A DNA stretch of 64,000 nt from Lithospermum erythrorhizon (GCA_019722365.1 JADFUC010000009.1:124001-188000); one strand, 5' to 3'; counted from the stretch's first letter, positions 1-13,275 are shown. Numbers and translations are program-made. The notes: generated from the letters alone by a model not told the origin.

Positions 1-484
1 CTTCTAACATGAAACAATTCGTTAATGTTATTTAATTTATCTCATTTAGTGAATTTAGATGATATATTAACATTCAAGTAATGGCATTTCAACTGGAACT
101 TACATCACATAAATGAAGTGACATATTGTCACTCACATGGGCAGAAATCACAAATTTGGGAAGACACTAACAATGGACATAAAGAATTTGAACATGTGTG
201 ATCAAATATGCATGACAACTTATTACATGTGTTATCAAATCATGAATGAAATAAAAATATATGATCAAGTAGACCAAGTAAATTGTAAATCTAATTTTTA
301 TTTATTTTTTATAATATGCAAATCGACACAAAGAAACATGGGTGATAAAATGAATTAAGGTTTAAAAAAGCAACTAAAGCAAAAGCAGGGGTTTTTGCTC
401 GTATGATTTAGTCGAACCGCTAAAAATCTTGTTTTATATGAACTAAATCATAGCGGTTTAATTCGAACCACCAAAAATCATGTT
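1..484. other. AT-rich intergenic DNA, no gene seen
   Basis: No coding frame with recognisable protein content is visible. Around 405-475 a short motif (GAACCGCTAAAAATC, then a GAACCACCAAAAATC variant) occurs twice in direct orientation, with an opposite-strand-like copy of the CTAAATCATAGCGG kind between them. This suggests a decayed transposon edge, but I cannot assign it to a family. Confidence 0.4.
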
Positions 485-2290
485 AAGGAAACCCCGGTGG
501 TTAGTATTGAAGTGTAGAGGCGGTTGGTTCGGATAAAAATCCAAGAAATATTAAATATCCGTCCCGGATCGGCGGTTTTCGGATAAAAACCGGCGGACCG
601 GACCCGGTTTCACTTTGCGTTTCATTATGAAACGGGGCCAGGATCCAGGTTATCGATGCAGACGGACAGTTTGGTGGTCGGTCCGATTCGATAATTTTAA
701 TAAAATTATAAATAACCATAACCCGTGATTGTCTTCCATTGACCCATTGCTTGGTCAATTTCATGATCGGCGTTGAGCGACCTAAGCGCTTTAAAGTCCT
801 TATAAACCGTGCCACCCCACTTTTATTGCGATTCGAAACCTCCCCCCACATTGGGATTCAAATTACTCGAGGCCACTTTGCTAAGTGTTATTAATCTCGA
901 ATTTTAAGTTATTATTTCAAATATTTATTATTTTTATTTATTATTTCAAATTTGTTTTTATTTCGAATTTGTTTATTAATTTTAGTTTATTAATTTGTAT
1001 TAATATCAGTTTATTAATTTTAAGTTATTATTTCAGTTTATTAATTTGTTTATTAATGTTTATTATTTGTATTAATTTTAGTTTATTAACTGATTGGTTA
1101 ATTATTTGTATTAATTTCAAGTTATTATTTCAGTTTATTAATGTTTATTATTTGTATTAATTTCAGACAAATTATTTGTATTAATTTTAATATATTATTT
1201 CAGTTTATTAATTTTAGGACAAATTATTTTATTAATTTCAAACAAATTTTTTAGTGAAAGATACATTTCGTTTTGTAAAAGACCGTATCTTGAATCATTT
1301 GTTAATGTTTATTTAATAAACTTTATTATTAAAAAAACTTTATTATTTGTATTAACAATCTGTGGCATTAATTTCAAATTTCAGCTCCATAAAATTTCAG
1401 TAATAAACTTATCAAGTTGACAATGCAATGGCATTACTTTATCAAATTTAGGTTCCGTGTTAATGTTCAAATTTAGGATCAAATTTCAATAATAAACTTT
1501 ATTATTTGTATTAACAATCTGTACCTCCATATTTGTTCGTTTATTATTTGTTCGTTTATTATGTGTATTAATAATCTGTACCTCCATGAATGTTCGTTTG
1601 ACATGAATGTTTATTGACTAATAGTAACAATACGCACCTCTGGTTGAATTTGTGAACAATCGTACCTCACGTATTTGTTAAATGGTAATGCTTGTAATTA
1701 TGTATTTTTTTCTTTTTTATATTTTTATATTTAATTTTGTATAGGTGAATCTTATTTTAGATCTTAACTTGAAATTGTGTTTTGAATATCGATTTATTTC
1801 GATATTTTCTTTATATTTTGGACGTTGGAATTTATTAATATCTTGGATTTTGAATAATTGAACTTATTATTATTTTTTGTATTTGGACATTTGAACTTAT
1901 TATTAGTATTTGGACGTTTGGGCACCTTATTATTATTTATGTTTTTAGATATTTGGAGTTTTTTAATTTATTATATTTATTTTTGGGCTTTGGAGTTTAT
2001 CATTATTTTATTGTAAATATTGTATATAGTTAGCAGGCTGAGAAATATAAATAAAAATCTGACTAGTCAATAAAAAATCGTAATAAATAAAAATCTTACG
2101 AATGTAATAAAAAATTCGGACGATACGGTGGCGAAATCCGTATATCAGGAATCGGTCAAAATCAAATCGGTCCGGCCAGTTCGGATAACGGACAGTTTTT
2201 CTTTCAAATATCCAAAATCCGGTTTCGGATTTTTTGCCCCAATCCAGGTAAATCGGTCCGTCGCACACATGAAATTGTGAATAAAAGGCG
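485..2290. repeat. Possible decayed hAT-like non-autonomous element
   Basis: Two GC-richer blocks (about 500-680 and 2120-2260) carry many short CGGTCCG, CCGGATC and CGGATAAAAACCG motifs. Such degenerate gg(t/a)ccg-rich subterminal DNA is often seen in plant hAT transposons. Between them lies AT-rich DNA with a loose repeat of TTTATTAATTT and GTATTAATTTCAG words (about 885-1250). The ORFs on both strands here have the skewed composition of repeats and no known domain. No matching terminal inverted repeats or target duplication were identified, so the family call is only a suggestion. Confidence 0.25.
885..1260. repeat. Degenerate AT-rich short tandem repeat
   Basis: The words TTTATTAATTT, TTATTATTTCAG and TTTGTATTAATTT recur many times in the same orientation over about 370 bp. 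Period and order vary, so this is a loose array rather than a clean satellite. A 91-codon plus-strand frame through it is low-complexity (Phe, Ile, Leu, Tyr) and is taken as a by-product of the repeat. Confidence 0.5.
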
Positions 2291-5200
2291 CGATGGTTGA
2301 GTCTAGTCGACCTATTTACAAAAGTGCTGCTTTTCGTTATGCTTGTTCTCGACTTTTCTTGTCTATAAAGCTAAATTACTTCTGTTTACTTTTGAATTAT
2401 ACATATTCTATATATTGTTTTATTCTGCAATTACTAGAATACTTAGTTTTCATATTAAATGTTCGTTCGAATAAAATATTTTTAAACCCAAATTCTTGGT
2501 TGCTTATCAAGCAGGTGAAAAAGATTTGAAGTATATATTTGAACCTCCGCCAAATCCACAGATATACGCCCACTTGCTTAGAAACTCGTCAACATATTAC
2601 CAATCCACTTGAATTGTCAGATTTTTTTATAGTTGTAGCTTTGTTTTTGATCTTAAATATATTTGTTTGTATTGTATAATATTTTATAAAAAATATGCTC
2701 GATGAAAGTTTGAAATATATTTTTAAATTAATATAGTTTCGTCAATTTATTATTATTGATAAGTGTTTATTATATCGTATTTTGAGGGCCTAATTGAGTA
2801 TTAATTTATGTTATTTTTACCTTAATGAGATATAATTTGTCTTGTTTCTCTTATTCAGTTACAGACAATTATCTATTAAAGTGAATGAATTATGCGTTTA
2901 ATTGAAGATGTTGAGCAATTTCTTTGATCGTGGCCAGAAAATAAGTTGTCGGCCCAGATCGATATGAGCTTATGGAGTTAGAGTCGAAAGAGAGCCCGTG
3001 GGACTTGGTTTTCGTAGGGCACATAAAAGGAGGAAGAAATTTGATGGTCGGCATTTCTTGTTTTTGTTCACAATGACAAGCAACAAACAAAAAGTATTTT
3101 TGAAGTGGTGACTACTACATAGATAAACTTGTCACTGGAGAGGCCAGGGAAGACAACAACCCTTTTTCTTTCCTTAGGCTTTTGGTTGAATTATATTCGT
3201 TAAAGTCTATTTTTATTATTAAGGATAGTTGTTATTAAACTTATGCATTTATTTATATCTTTGATTATGAGCTAATTTTATGTGTAGTGAGGATCACAGT
3301 TGTAGTTGGATCGGACAATTGAATTTACTTTGGAGTTAATTTATTTTAGTTAAATAATTATAATTATTGTGTTAATTACGGTTTAATATTAAATATGATA
3401 TTGAATTATTCTTATAAGTGGTTAAATTCTTGAGGGATATAGTGATCACTTAAGAAAGAATAATTAGAACACGTGTTCCATTTACATAGGAATATAGGTA
3501 AGTCCACGTCTGGGATTATAAAACAATTGTTCTTCATCAGGTTGATATTTTAAGCTATCGTATGAGCATGGGTAGTTTAACTTTGGCGGCCCAGGGTTAG
3601 TATTGTTCGAGAGAATATTAATATATTAGAATCCTCTTGTTATAAATTAATAGATAACTCCATAGTTATTTAAGTTCGACGATCCAACGAAGTCATATGT
3701 CCTGGCTATTCTTCGCATTATTAAGTACAACCCGCTCTTTGCGTTTAATTAGTTTAGTTAATCTAAATTCTTAATTGAATTTAGTTAGTAGTTTAGATAA
3801 AGAATTCCCTCTTTGCGTTGTTAGCTAATTAAGGATTAAGAATAAAAAACTAGTACTTATTAGATTGAAATTTGTGAAAGCGATCTAAATCTTTATCAGA
3901 TTCTTGTGCGGCTAGAGGCAGGAACAACTTTAAAATTGTGTTGTCGATTATCTGTCTGAAAAAATATTTCTGATGATTGAGAGGTATAATAAAAAGTCGA
4001 AAAAATGGATAATATTTGTGGGATAAAGGGAGTATAAAAGTGTGAATAAGGATTGTGTTTAACTTTAGTTTTCTTAGTTTTTCTGGCTATGAATTCTTAA
4101 ATTACCCACTTCTCTCACAAAATCTAAAAGTTAATTTAAAAGAAATATTATCTTTTTAATTAGCCAATTCCACATCTTAATTGATAACTCATGAGTTCTA
4201 ATAGGAATTAACTACTATTATAATATGTGTTAGTTAAGTAATCATAAAGATGCTATGGTCTTGATGCTGTCATTTGGTATGTTTCGGGGGCTATATATTT
4301 TGATGTGTTGTATAATTATATTTTTATGTGTTGTGTAATTGTTAAGAACTTAAAATAACTCCTGGATTATAAAAGATTGTATACTTTTTAAACTTGACCT
4401 TAACTATATTAGTTGTAGTATAATATTGCTAAAAAATTTTCAATGCAAAATTTTGCAATTTATTTTTATTGATATAGTTTTTCATCCATTATTATGATAC
4501 AAAATAGAAAATATCTACGTCAAGTTTAAAAATTATAACTATCAAAATCAAAAATTAAACAATCTTTTTTATGAGTAAGAGGTAGTATTAAATGACGCTA
4601 ATTGCGTATTTTATCATACACATTATAATTTGTATTCAAATAAAGGTCATGTGTTTCAATTAAGATTATAAAGTTTGTTAATTTTGAACATTCAAAATAA
4701 CGTTTTCTAAGGACACGGTTAAGTAAAATTGGAAATAATAGTAAATATGTTTAACAAATATTTTCATATCAAAGCTTAGAGGCAAATCTTTGTATCGAAT
4801 ATTTGTATCGAATATTTTCATAATTATCAACGCTAACGTGTCTTGCCAAAGATTACTTAAATTAAAAAACCTTCAAAATAAAATTAGTCAATTATCATTA
4901 GATTGAGGGAGTATTGTGCTGTGCCCCCAGTGTGAACAAGCAGTTAGCATAAGGGTTGTGTCGATATTCAGATTTGTGGCATTGCCACATTTTGATAGTT
5001 GAGATTAAGGATAATGATAGTTAGATGATATAATTGATAGGATGAGGTGATGTTTGGCCTAGGTAGTTAATTGTAGTGTCGTTTGAAATCGTACATGGCG
5101 AGGATGCTTGTGTGTTGCAGCGCAAGGAGGATGCATAATTCATGTACGATCCATGAGTGTCGAATGTGTAAGGATATGTGTTACAAGTAATATTCATTTT

Positions 5201-5540
5201 CGTATGTTAATTTCCTAATGTCATATTTAGTAACTCCTATTTGGATTATGTAACTCCTCTGTCCATTAGTCTACAAGTGTGTAACTATTTATTGATTGGA
5301 GGAAATATTTCGAAAAGATGACGAATATTTGACTTACCTATTAGAGCAATTGTTTTGCGGAGTAGTAGTTGAATGTGGTTAGTTGGATACTTTGAGTTGA
5401 TTGTGTTGAATTGATTTAGTGCAGTATTTGGTGATGAGTATATTGAAAGTAATTTTTTTTAGATTAACGGTCTGAACTAACCGATTGGTGCTTGAAATTG
5501 TAGCCTGCTGTATCAAGTTACTCTATATTGTTACTTTGTG
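2291..5540. other. Intergenic DNA with unassigned repeat remnants
   Basis: About 3.2 kb of AT-rich sequence with no supported gene. The part from about 3190 to 3960 has a composition and phrasing like a plant LTR or retroelement UTR, but no partner copy was found in the window. A 66-codon minus-strand frame at 2890-3090 matches no family I know. Confidence 0.4.
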
Positions 5541-5569
5541 CTACAGACTACTGGTTGAAGTTGATTGAG

Positions 5570-6849
5570 ATGGCTGATAATGACAAAACTTTGAGGCCTG
5601 CCCGCACCCCCAACGGCGTTTTCTGATCAAGAAAAGGAGGTATCTGTAGATGACCTTACTCAGAAAGTTCAAGAGTTGCTTTCTCTTTCTAAACGGCATA
5701 AATTTTGGGAAACACAACCAGTTGGTCAATTCAACGAGCTAGGTGATGCAAGTCTGCCTGAAGATTCAATCAGGAGTCTCAACACCCCTGTCTGAAGTCA
5801 AGCAAGAGCCTTATAATCTTCCAAGTCTTTATGAATGGATCACCTGTGATATGGGCTCGGAGGATATGTGCAATGAGGTGTATAACCTCCTTACTAATAA
5901 GCATGTTGAAGACGATGAGAATATGTTCAGGTTTAACTATTCGAAAGAGTTTCTTCGATAGACGCTAGCCTCCGGTTACTACAAGAGCTGGCACATTGGT
6001 GTGAGGTAAAGTTCAAAAGAAGTTGAGGTGGCATTTATCACAGGCATCCCTGCCAGAATTCGTGTTGGTGATAATGTTGTGCACAGCTGGCAGAGATCAA
6101 CTTCACTCTTAAATCATAAGAGCTCCAGATCGCTTGCACCCGTCATGATCAAAGAGGTCTGGGAGAAGTTCACATGGAGAATATCTGGCAAGCAGCTTAC
6201 GTTGGGTAACCTCCCAACTCCCCCTAACGACATGCCAATACTGGCATAGATCTTTACTAAATCCTAAAAACATCGTGCTTAGGATTTTTCCAGGCTAGGT
6301 GCAAGGATGACCATGAGCCGGACAATAAAGCTGTACAAGTTACCCCTGATCAAGGCAGCCACTTTCGTGGTTTTAGAAAATGGAGCTCCTTGATGTTCCT
6401 GCAGTTACTCGGTGCTTAGAATTTACTTGAAGCAATTTGTTGTTGCTCCTGATTTTGATGAAAATGACGTCGAGCATTGTGGCTTCTCCCTAAGGAGGAC
6501 GTCATTGATAGTTTTCTGGTTGAGAGCCCGAGACTCATTGAGATCACCGGCGTCTGCAGTTTCTACACTCTCCCATCATCAATACTGGGTAGCCCCAAAC
6601 TACTCCACTTTGAAGGCTGCTTATTCTTATTATAATGTTTCAGTCAAGACTCATACTTGTTCAGTTGATGAATGATGCACATATGGTGAAAGAGAATTCG
6701 ATGTTTTCAATGCCTTGGATGTTATGCAAAATGAAACATTCTAAAAGAACTCAAGTTTGGTCAGGCGACGGGAAACTCCATTATTATTTTACAACTACCG
6801 GATAAACCACGTTTTAAGAGCATCAGAACTTGGTGTCGTACTGTTGTAG
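5570..6849 (+). pseudogene. Broken N-myristoyltransferase (NMT) copy
   Basis: Conceptual translation across three frames follows plant glycylpeptide N-myristoyltransferase almost end to end. It starts at an ATG (MADNDKT) and runs through HKFWETQPVGQF, TPLSEVKQEPYNLPSLYEW, EDDENMFRFNYSKEFLR, GIPARIRVGD, LAPVMIKEV, DFDENDVEH, TLKAAYSYYNVSV and FDVFNALDVM to a C-terminal ASELGVVLL followed by TAG. The span of 1280 bp is close to the roughly 430-codon family length, and no introns interrupt it. The living enzyme transfers myristate from myristoyl-CoA to N-terminal glycine. Several frameshifts break this copy, and TAG at 5959-5961 replaces a conserved Trp after KEFLR. A TTGTGCTACAG acceptor-like site just before the 5' leader hints at a genomic duplicate rather than a cDNA copy, but this is uncertain. 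The gene cannot make a functional enzyme as read. Confidence 0.9.
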
Positions 6850-8268
6850 ATTTCGTTACTTTAACTGCTTGAGGATTGATCACTTTTGGCAGTGTTCATA
6901 GTTCTTTTGATTTGCTGCCTCATGTGCCTTTCGCTTAAAATGCAATCTTCATTGAATTTGGTACTTAGTATTTTCTTGGGGAACACTTTTGTGACAATGT
7001 TACAGTGCTTCTATTATAAGAGTACTTCACATTATCTAGTTTTTGCTCTTCAACTCTTCATCACCAACACTACACCAAAATTATACTCTCATGCATCTCA
7101 ATACCATGAGCTCTCACCATGTATGTGCACCAAGACCATCGCACATGAATCTTTTCAAAAGTGAGAATAAGGTTATGTTTCTTCTCTCTTTTCATATTAT
7201 TAATTATTAAATTATTATTTTTTTAAAATTTAAAAGTTAGGAGTTTTGTAGGAATTAACTAATACTAGCTCCATTTTTTTATTTAACGTTTTATTATATC
7301 GAGATAAACTTTTGGCTATCAGTGTCTTAAAAGCATAATGTTAAAAATTATAAAATATTATTATGAAACTATTTTTTAAAACAGAATCTAATAAAATAAT
7401 ATTATGGCTATTTTAAAGGCAGATACGGCCAGAATATAACTTTTATATTTAAAATAATAAGTAGTAATTAATGGTTAAAATTTATTTATAAATAGAAAAC
7501 TTCAAATAAAAAATGGAGATAGCATTAAGTATTCATGTTGCTTTTATCTTTTTACGTATGTAAAATTATCGATTGGAATCATTCGATGCGTAAATATTGT
7601 TTGAGGATGATCATCCACGTACATTTGACATATATATCTTTATAATTGAGTAAATAAAACTTTTTCATTAAAATTTTATTTTTTTATCTTGGTCGTGTTT
7701 AATTTTCAAAGATATGTATGGAATAACACAATTATTTTTGCTCAATTTACATGTATAACTTTCATCTTGATTGTTCCACAAGAATATCGCCATGCTGTTA
7801 TATATTATTAATTTATTACTATTTTTTCATCGATATGATTTTTCTTATCATATATCATTTCAATATTTAATAATTGATGTTAGTTAAATAATAATATATT
7901 TTTATGAATAATCATATATATTTTGGCAGAATTATTATTTATTATTTATTATTATGTAGAAATATTGTTATTATTATTATAATAAATTATTAGTTAAATA
8001 ACCATATATTATTGTTATTATTAATATTATTATTTAATTCCATGCAGATATGAATTTCATATATTAGAGATTTACAAAAATTTAAATTATGCTTTTTAAA
8101 TCATACAAATTTAAATGACATAAAAGCAAATAATTCGATGATCTTTATATTGATGATCGATTAAATTGATATATTTAGTCGGAGAGCGTCAATTATTAAA
8201 GTAATATTTGTATCTACCCGATGACGTCTTAATAGTTTGATATAGTATCTCTCTGTGAATATCATATT
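6850..8268. other. Intergenic, very AT-rich
   Basis: The first 300 bp may be the 3' untranslated part of the NMT copy. The rest is AT-rich, with runs of TTATTATTATT around 7920-8040. No gene or clear element is visible. Confidence 0.5.
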
Positions 8269-8779
8269 TGTTATTTTAAGGTCTAGAATAATTCCTAATT
8301 AGCGATTTCAATTATTGAAGCTTAATCGAAAATCCCAATTTGATGTCTAAGAACCACAATTCGATTTCAAATATAGCGGTAACTATGATGAACCTAATTG
8401 ATTAATTAAACTGATTGAGCAATGCAGATCAATAGTTTATGTTTGAGGTTGAGAATCACACTTCCCCACTCTTAGAATAGTTTATTAAACTTGAATCAAT
8501 CTGATAATCAACTTCAAAAGCAATAAACTAACTCACAGTAATCTAACTATCAATTTCGCCAGAGTTGTTTGATCACGATTTGCAACCCTATTTATAGATA
8601 CAAACTTGTTCTAATCCTACAGGAATAGGATCCTAATGCTAGCAACAATTCTATCTAACAAATATGTCCAAATCCTACTGTTATGTTTCACTGAATCTTG
8701 ATAGAATTCTTGAATTCCATTAACGTCATCGCTTTACATGTATGATTTGTGTTATGTCTTCATTGCCTAAGAACTGACA
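8269..8779 (-). repeat. 3' LTR of the minus-strand Copia element
   Basis: It is the left member of the direct repeat pair. Shared blocks include TTAGCGATTTCAATTATT, AGAATAGTTTATTAAACTTG, ATTCTATCTAACAAATATGT and CATGTATGATTTGTGTTATG-like ends. It begins TG and ends CA on the plus strand, as LTRs do. Confidence 0.85.
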
Positions 8780-11700
8780 ATTCTCCCATAGCATATGAAG
8801 AGGAGTACATTAGGTGCTTTAATGTTGTTGGCTACGTGGTCAAGGCAGAGACCCGGCCTTGTCGCGTGATAGAAATATTCTTTGCGCTTGTTGGCGCCTT
8901 CGTGAGCATGTGACCATTCTCGGAGGTGTGTATTTTGTCGATAGCCAATTGCTTTTGACTCGATATCTCCCTGATCGATGGTACTTGATCTTAATGTGTT
9001 TGGATCTTGAGGTGTTAGGTAAATTCTTACTCAAGTATATGTCGCACTTTAGTCATGGCAGATGGTGAAGCACATGCTTTAACTGATTAAATTCCTTGAA
9101 TAAAGTTCTTGACCATAGAAACTCTTTTTTCACGTGCAATAGCAATGTATTACGCCTCGGTGTTAGACACTTAGCGTGCATACGCTTTGCTTGCCGGTGC
9201 TCCTCCGGCCGAAACACCGTTAAGTATCGATGTAGACTTAAGTGAATCAATATCACCCGTAAGTGCGAATACGTATATGATCGAGAGAGATGGTTCAGGT
9301 TCCAAAACAAATGCTCAATCTTAGGTTCACTTGAAGTATCTCAAGATCCATTTCACACGTTCCCGATGTTCACTTTGCACGGATTAGCGAAAATGCGCGC
9401 TAAACCAGCTGCAAATGCAATGTCGGCTTTGAAATGCAGACCATTGCATCTGTCAAAACTTTCCCTCTGCGAGAGGTGTATGGGAACGCTTCTCCATGTA
9501 CTTGATGTCATCTTCGGTCTTGGACTCTTTTAGAACTAAATACCGAGGTGTTCCAATTGGACAACTTAGATTTGTCCATATTGAACCTCTTAAGTACCTT
9601 GTAGATGTGCCTAACGAACTGACCGGATTTTCCGCATACATCACGATGATCTGACTCAAGTATGATTTGCGGCTCCTAAGTCTTTCGTCTCAAAAGCTTG
9701 TTGAGTTCCTTCTTTAGGCTAACGATCTTTATTTGATCCTTCCTATGATAAGCATACTCGTCTACATATATGATGAGATGATAGTGTTATCATTGAGTAG
9801 ATCTTTAGTGAACAGCAGTGATCAACGAGAGTTTCTTGAATCATTTGCTTCATAAAGACTGGAGCTTGATGTGCAGCTGCCTAGGTGCTTGTTTGGTCCA
9901 TGCAACACACGGTTTACACAAACAAATTGTTTCCTTGCCTTCCGCCAGATCCACCGGGTTGTTGCATATATATGTCCCTCTTGAAGATGCCATGGAGGAA
10001 AATGTACGTCCAATACAATTCAATTTCTGAATTCATATCTGACGATCAAGTACTAGTCGATTGAAGTAAAACTCTTTTGGAGAGAATATCTCCTCAAAGT
10101 CATTCACTTGTGCTTTTGTGCGAATCCGCTTGTAACCAGTCTGTTTTGTATCACAATATTGCTTTTATTACTTGGATCGATCTTGACATAGATCCATCAT
10201 TGCTTGGGTACTTTGGGGGTTATCTTGTTTAACCGCTGATGTAAATGTATAGTTCTTGTTCGAGTTCATCTCTTCTTCATGCTGCCGTCCATTTTTCCTT
10301 TTTAATTACTATCAGTAAGCTTCTTGATAGTAGAGTGGTTCTCCATCGAAAGTAAGACATATTCATTGGGAGAATACACGGAAGAGGCATTCTCGCTCTG
10401 GAAGATCTCCAACTTCTGGAGTGTTTGATCTTATATGTGTATTGTACCACTTGCGGCCGGTTGGTGATTGTTGTCTTTCCATTTTAGCCGGGTTGATCAG
10501 TAATAGGTAGAGAAGTGTGATCGTTATGTTGCATTATTGATCTTAGGCTCGGGTAATGGATTTCTGAGATACTATGATCAATTTCTTAATGTCGTCTTGC
10601 CCGATCAACAAGATCACTCACATGCTTGCCCTGGCTTTTCAAGTTTGTCTAGATCCTTCACGGTTTGATCTTCTTGGAGACATTACATCTGGGCACTACA
10701 ATGATCTTTTTTTGTCATTTAGATCATACAACTTATAACCAAATTTCACGTCTCAAACTTCAGGGAACCGCACTTCTTAGACTTGAAATCAAGCTTTGTT
10801 TCTACCGTCTTTAGGAACATGTGCATATGCTATGCAGCCAAATGTTCTTAAGTGTTTACCAGGATACATCCTTTCCGACCCGTGTCTTACCGGTGTGCTT
10901 CCGTTAGTGTACTAGGTAGCCAGTTATAATCTAAAGCTAGCACTCTTAATCTACGCCCCGAAGTGTCTTGGAAGACTAGCATGTGATAACATACATCTAA
11001 TCTTCTCTACAATTGTCTATTCATTCTCTCGGCCGCACCGTTGTCTTTGAAAGTGTTTAAAGGGCAGTTGCTGAAAGTATCTAATTCACTTTAGACTTAC
11101 GGTATCTATCATTCTCGATGTACTACTTCACAATTTATGCATCTGTGCATTTAAGTACTTTGCGGTTTCTCTTTCAACTAATTGATGAAGGTACTTAAAA
11201 GTTTTACGTAAAGCAGTCTTTTGTTTTTAATGCGAAGATCGAACGCTTCTAGAGTGATCTGTCAATTATAAGTGACAAAATAAGGTTACCTCGATTGTCT
11301 TCTTTCATAGGCCATTACATCAAAGTACATAAGCTCTAGAATTCTGACCTTCTGTGAGCTTTTTATTGAATTTGATCTGTGTTCTTTCCGGTAATGATGA
11401 GTGCGAATCCTTTGATTTGAGGTCATTGAGGCAATTGTGACTTGTTTTTGTGAGAGAATACGAGTCCTTTAAGCGCTCATATGGCCTAACTTTGTTGCCA
11501 AACATCTACGTCGGCACTACATTAATTTTACCTTTTTGTACTTTGAGTTTAGCTTTATGCAGTGTACCATCCTTGATTCCTTGTGGCGGTATTGATCCCT
11601 TACGTAATCTCCATTGTCCGTTTACCAAAGATGTTATGATATCGCCCATCGCCAGCTTGCTGAAGATAAAGACTCATCTGATCGGGGAATGTATCGACAT

Positions 11701-12750
11701 CCTTAATTCAATCAACTTTCCATTGCAGGTTTTCCACAAAACACACTTCCGATTGCCTTGATGGTTGAGGGTGCAGATATTTCCATGCTGCAATTCCAAA
11801 ATTGCCTTCGTAAGTGAAAAGAAGTCCTTGTTGGAGTCACATGAAGGAAGCTCACGAGTCTGATCGATCTTAACTTATCGGCGGCGCATAGCGTACATCG
11901 CTCCTCCAGTGACTTCATTGAGATCTTTGATCTCTGATTCCTGCTTGATTGTTTTGTTTTGTGACGCTCCTTTCTTGAATGAGTAACACTCCCGGATTTC
12001 CGGTATCTTTCTTATTACGGTAATGGCGTAATATGCTTCTTTCTTGTTCAAGCCGGCGCCCCCGCCCAGCTTTTAGGTTTAAATTGTTTAGTCTTTTTCT
12101 TGCTAAACTTCTTTCCTTAAATACATAAAGAGTTTCATTGTTGTTTTGACAATGTTGTGCTTGATTTTTACAACTATCTGTATTTCTTCATTCATGATGG
12201 AATTACAAACTTGCTCCTTAGACAAAGTTCAAGTCCAGTGCGGAAGAACTAAGGGGACACGAAGAGTTTCCCGTGAATCGGTGAACCTAGAATCCACAAT
12301 GCACTTTTCGTCACTAAGAGTCAATTCCACATTGGAGGCAGTTGTGTAAATATGTGTTCTCTTGGTTTTGATGCTTTCGGTGAGAGAGCTCTCCCGTCAG
12401 GATATCTCAATTTGCCTAATTGCCTAATCAAGCTACGCATGACCTTACTCCTCTAAATACAAGCCTTACTGACTTCCTCCGGCATCCATAGCGGTAGTAA
12501 CACTATCAACATGATGGATCGCGCTTTATGTCACATATAATCATATAGCACCAAGCGTCTTACTGTCACGATTAAACTCCATTCATACACATACGTATTG
12601 GGTGGTTGAATTCCTAACTCTTCAATAGGTCCGCCAGAGTCTGCTTAACATATAACCTATCGTCTTGGTTTTCCGGATATGATAGTTGTTAGCCGTCAGC
12701 ATGACGTCGTTGGGCTTGTCCGAGCCTCCGGCCGATGTTGTTCGGCTGAG
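8780..12750 (-). pseudogene. Copia gag-pol remnant
   Basis: Read on the minus strand, the Copia pol order is visible through many frameshifts and stops. Near 11050 is an integrase block (DNG, then GAAERMNR). Near 10800 comes FGCIAYAHVPKD, typical of the integrase C-terminal part. Around 9450-9800 is a reverse transcriptase segment (YVD region, KDLGAA-like, RFNMDKSK and KTEDDIKYM). Around 8840-9010 is an RNase H end (SKHIKIKYH, with an ENGADMLTKALP-like stretch in a shifted frame). The gag and protease parts (about 11700-12700) are too decayed to delimit. None of the frames is long enough to encode a working protein. Confidence 0.85.
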
Positions 12751-12764
12751 GCTTACGATACCAA
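12750..12764 (-). other. Primer-binding site, tRNA-iMet type
   Basis: Read on the minus strand this is TTGGTATCGTAAGCC, beginning one or two bases inside the 5' LTR. The canonical Copia site is TGGTATCAGAGC, so the first seven or eight bases match and the rest has drifted. It fixes the orientation of the element. Confidence 0.75.
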
Positions 12765-12765
12765 T

Positions 12766-13275
12766 TATTATTTTAAGGTCCTAGAACAATTCCCTAATTA
12801 GCGATTTCAATTATTCAAAAGCAATGAGAAATCCCCAATTTGATGTCTAGAACCCTAATTCCCAATTTCAAATATAGCAGTAACTATGATGAGCACTGGT
12901 GATTAATTCGACAATTGAGCAATTAGCCTTGATAAGTATGTTTGTGGTTCGGGGAATCTCACTTCCCCGCTTAGAATAGTTTATTAAACTTGATCAATAC
13001 AATCAATCGACTCAAAACAATAAACTAACTCCCTAGTAATCTAACCTATCAACTTTTACATGAGTGTTTGATACGATTTGCAGCCTGTTATAGATCTGAG
13101 CTTGTTCTAATCTACTAGGAATAGGATCTAATGCTAACCAACGATTCTATCTAACAAATATGTCAAATCCTAACAAACTATGTTTCCTAGTCTTGATAAA
13201 TTCTTGAATTCCATTAGCGATAAATAAGCTTACGTGTATGATTTGTGTTATGTTCTTAAATTCTTTTTAAACACA
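12766..13275 (-). repeat. 5' LTR of the minus-strand Copia element
   Basis: This is the right member of the direct repeat pair, aligned to 8269-8779 over its whole length with many small differences. Its first dinucleotide on the plus strand has changed from TG to TA. The outer end (about 13275) is set by length and by an ACACA end, so it is approximate. Confidence 0.8.

Larger units (their letters stand above)
8269..13275 (-). mobile_element. Degraded Ty1/Copia LTR retrotransposon (two LTRs)
   Basis: Two direct repeats of about 510 bp (8269-8779 and 12766-13275) flank 4 kb of internal DNA that reads as Copia pol on the minus strand. In element orientation the right repeat is the 5' LTR. Directly inside it is TTGGTATCGTAAGCCTC, a close match to the tRNA-iMet primer-binding site typical of Copia. 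Directly inside the left repeat is a purine-rich GGGAGAAT. Integrase, reverse transcriptase and RNase H fragments follow in the Copia order, broken by many small indels. The LTRs differ by many substitutions and indels, so the insertion is old. A 5-bp target duplication is not evident. Confidence 0.9.

Noticed and set aside
501..851. 116-codon minus-strand ORF
   Set aside because: It lies in the CGGTCCG-rich repeat block, has no recognisable domain and no splice or promoter context.
2890..3090. 66-codon minus-strand ORF
   Set aside because: No family recognised, no neighbouring exons; frame length is within chance for this DNA.
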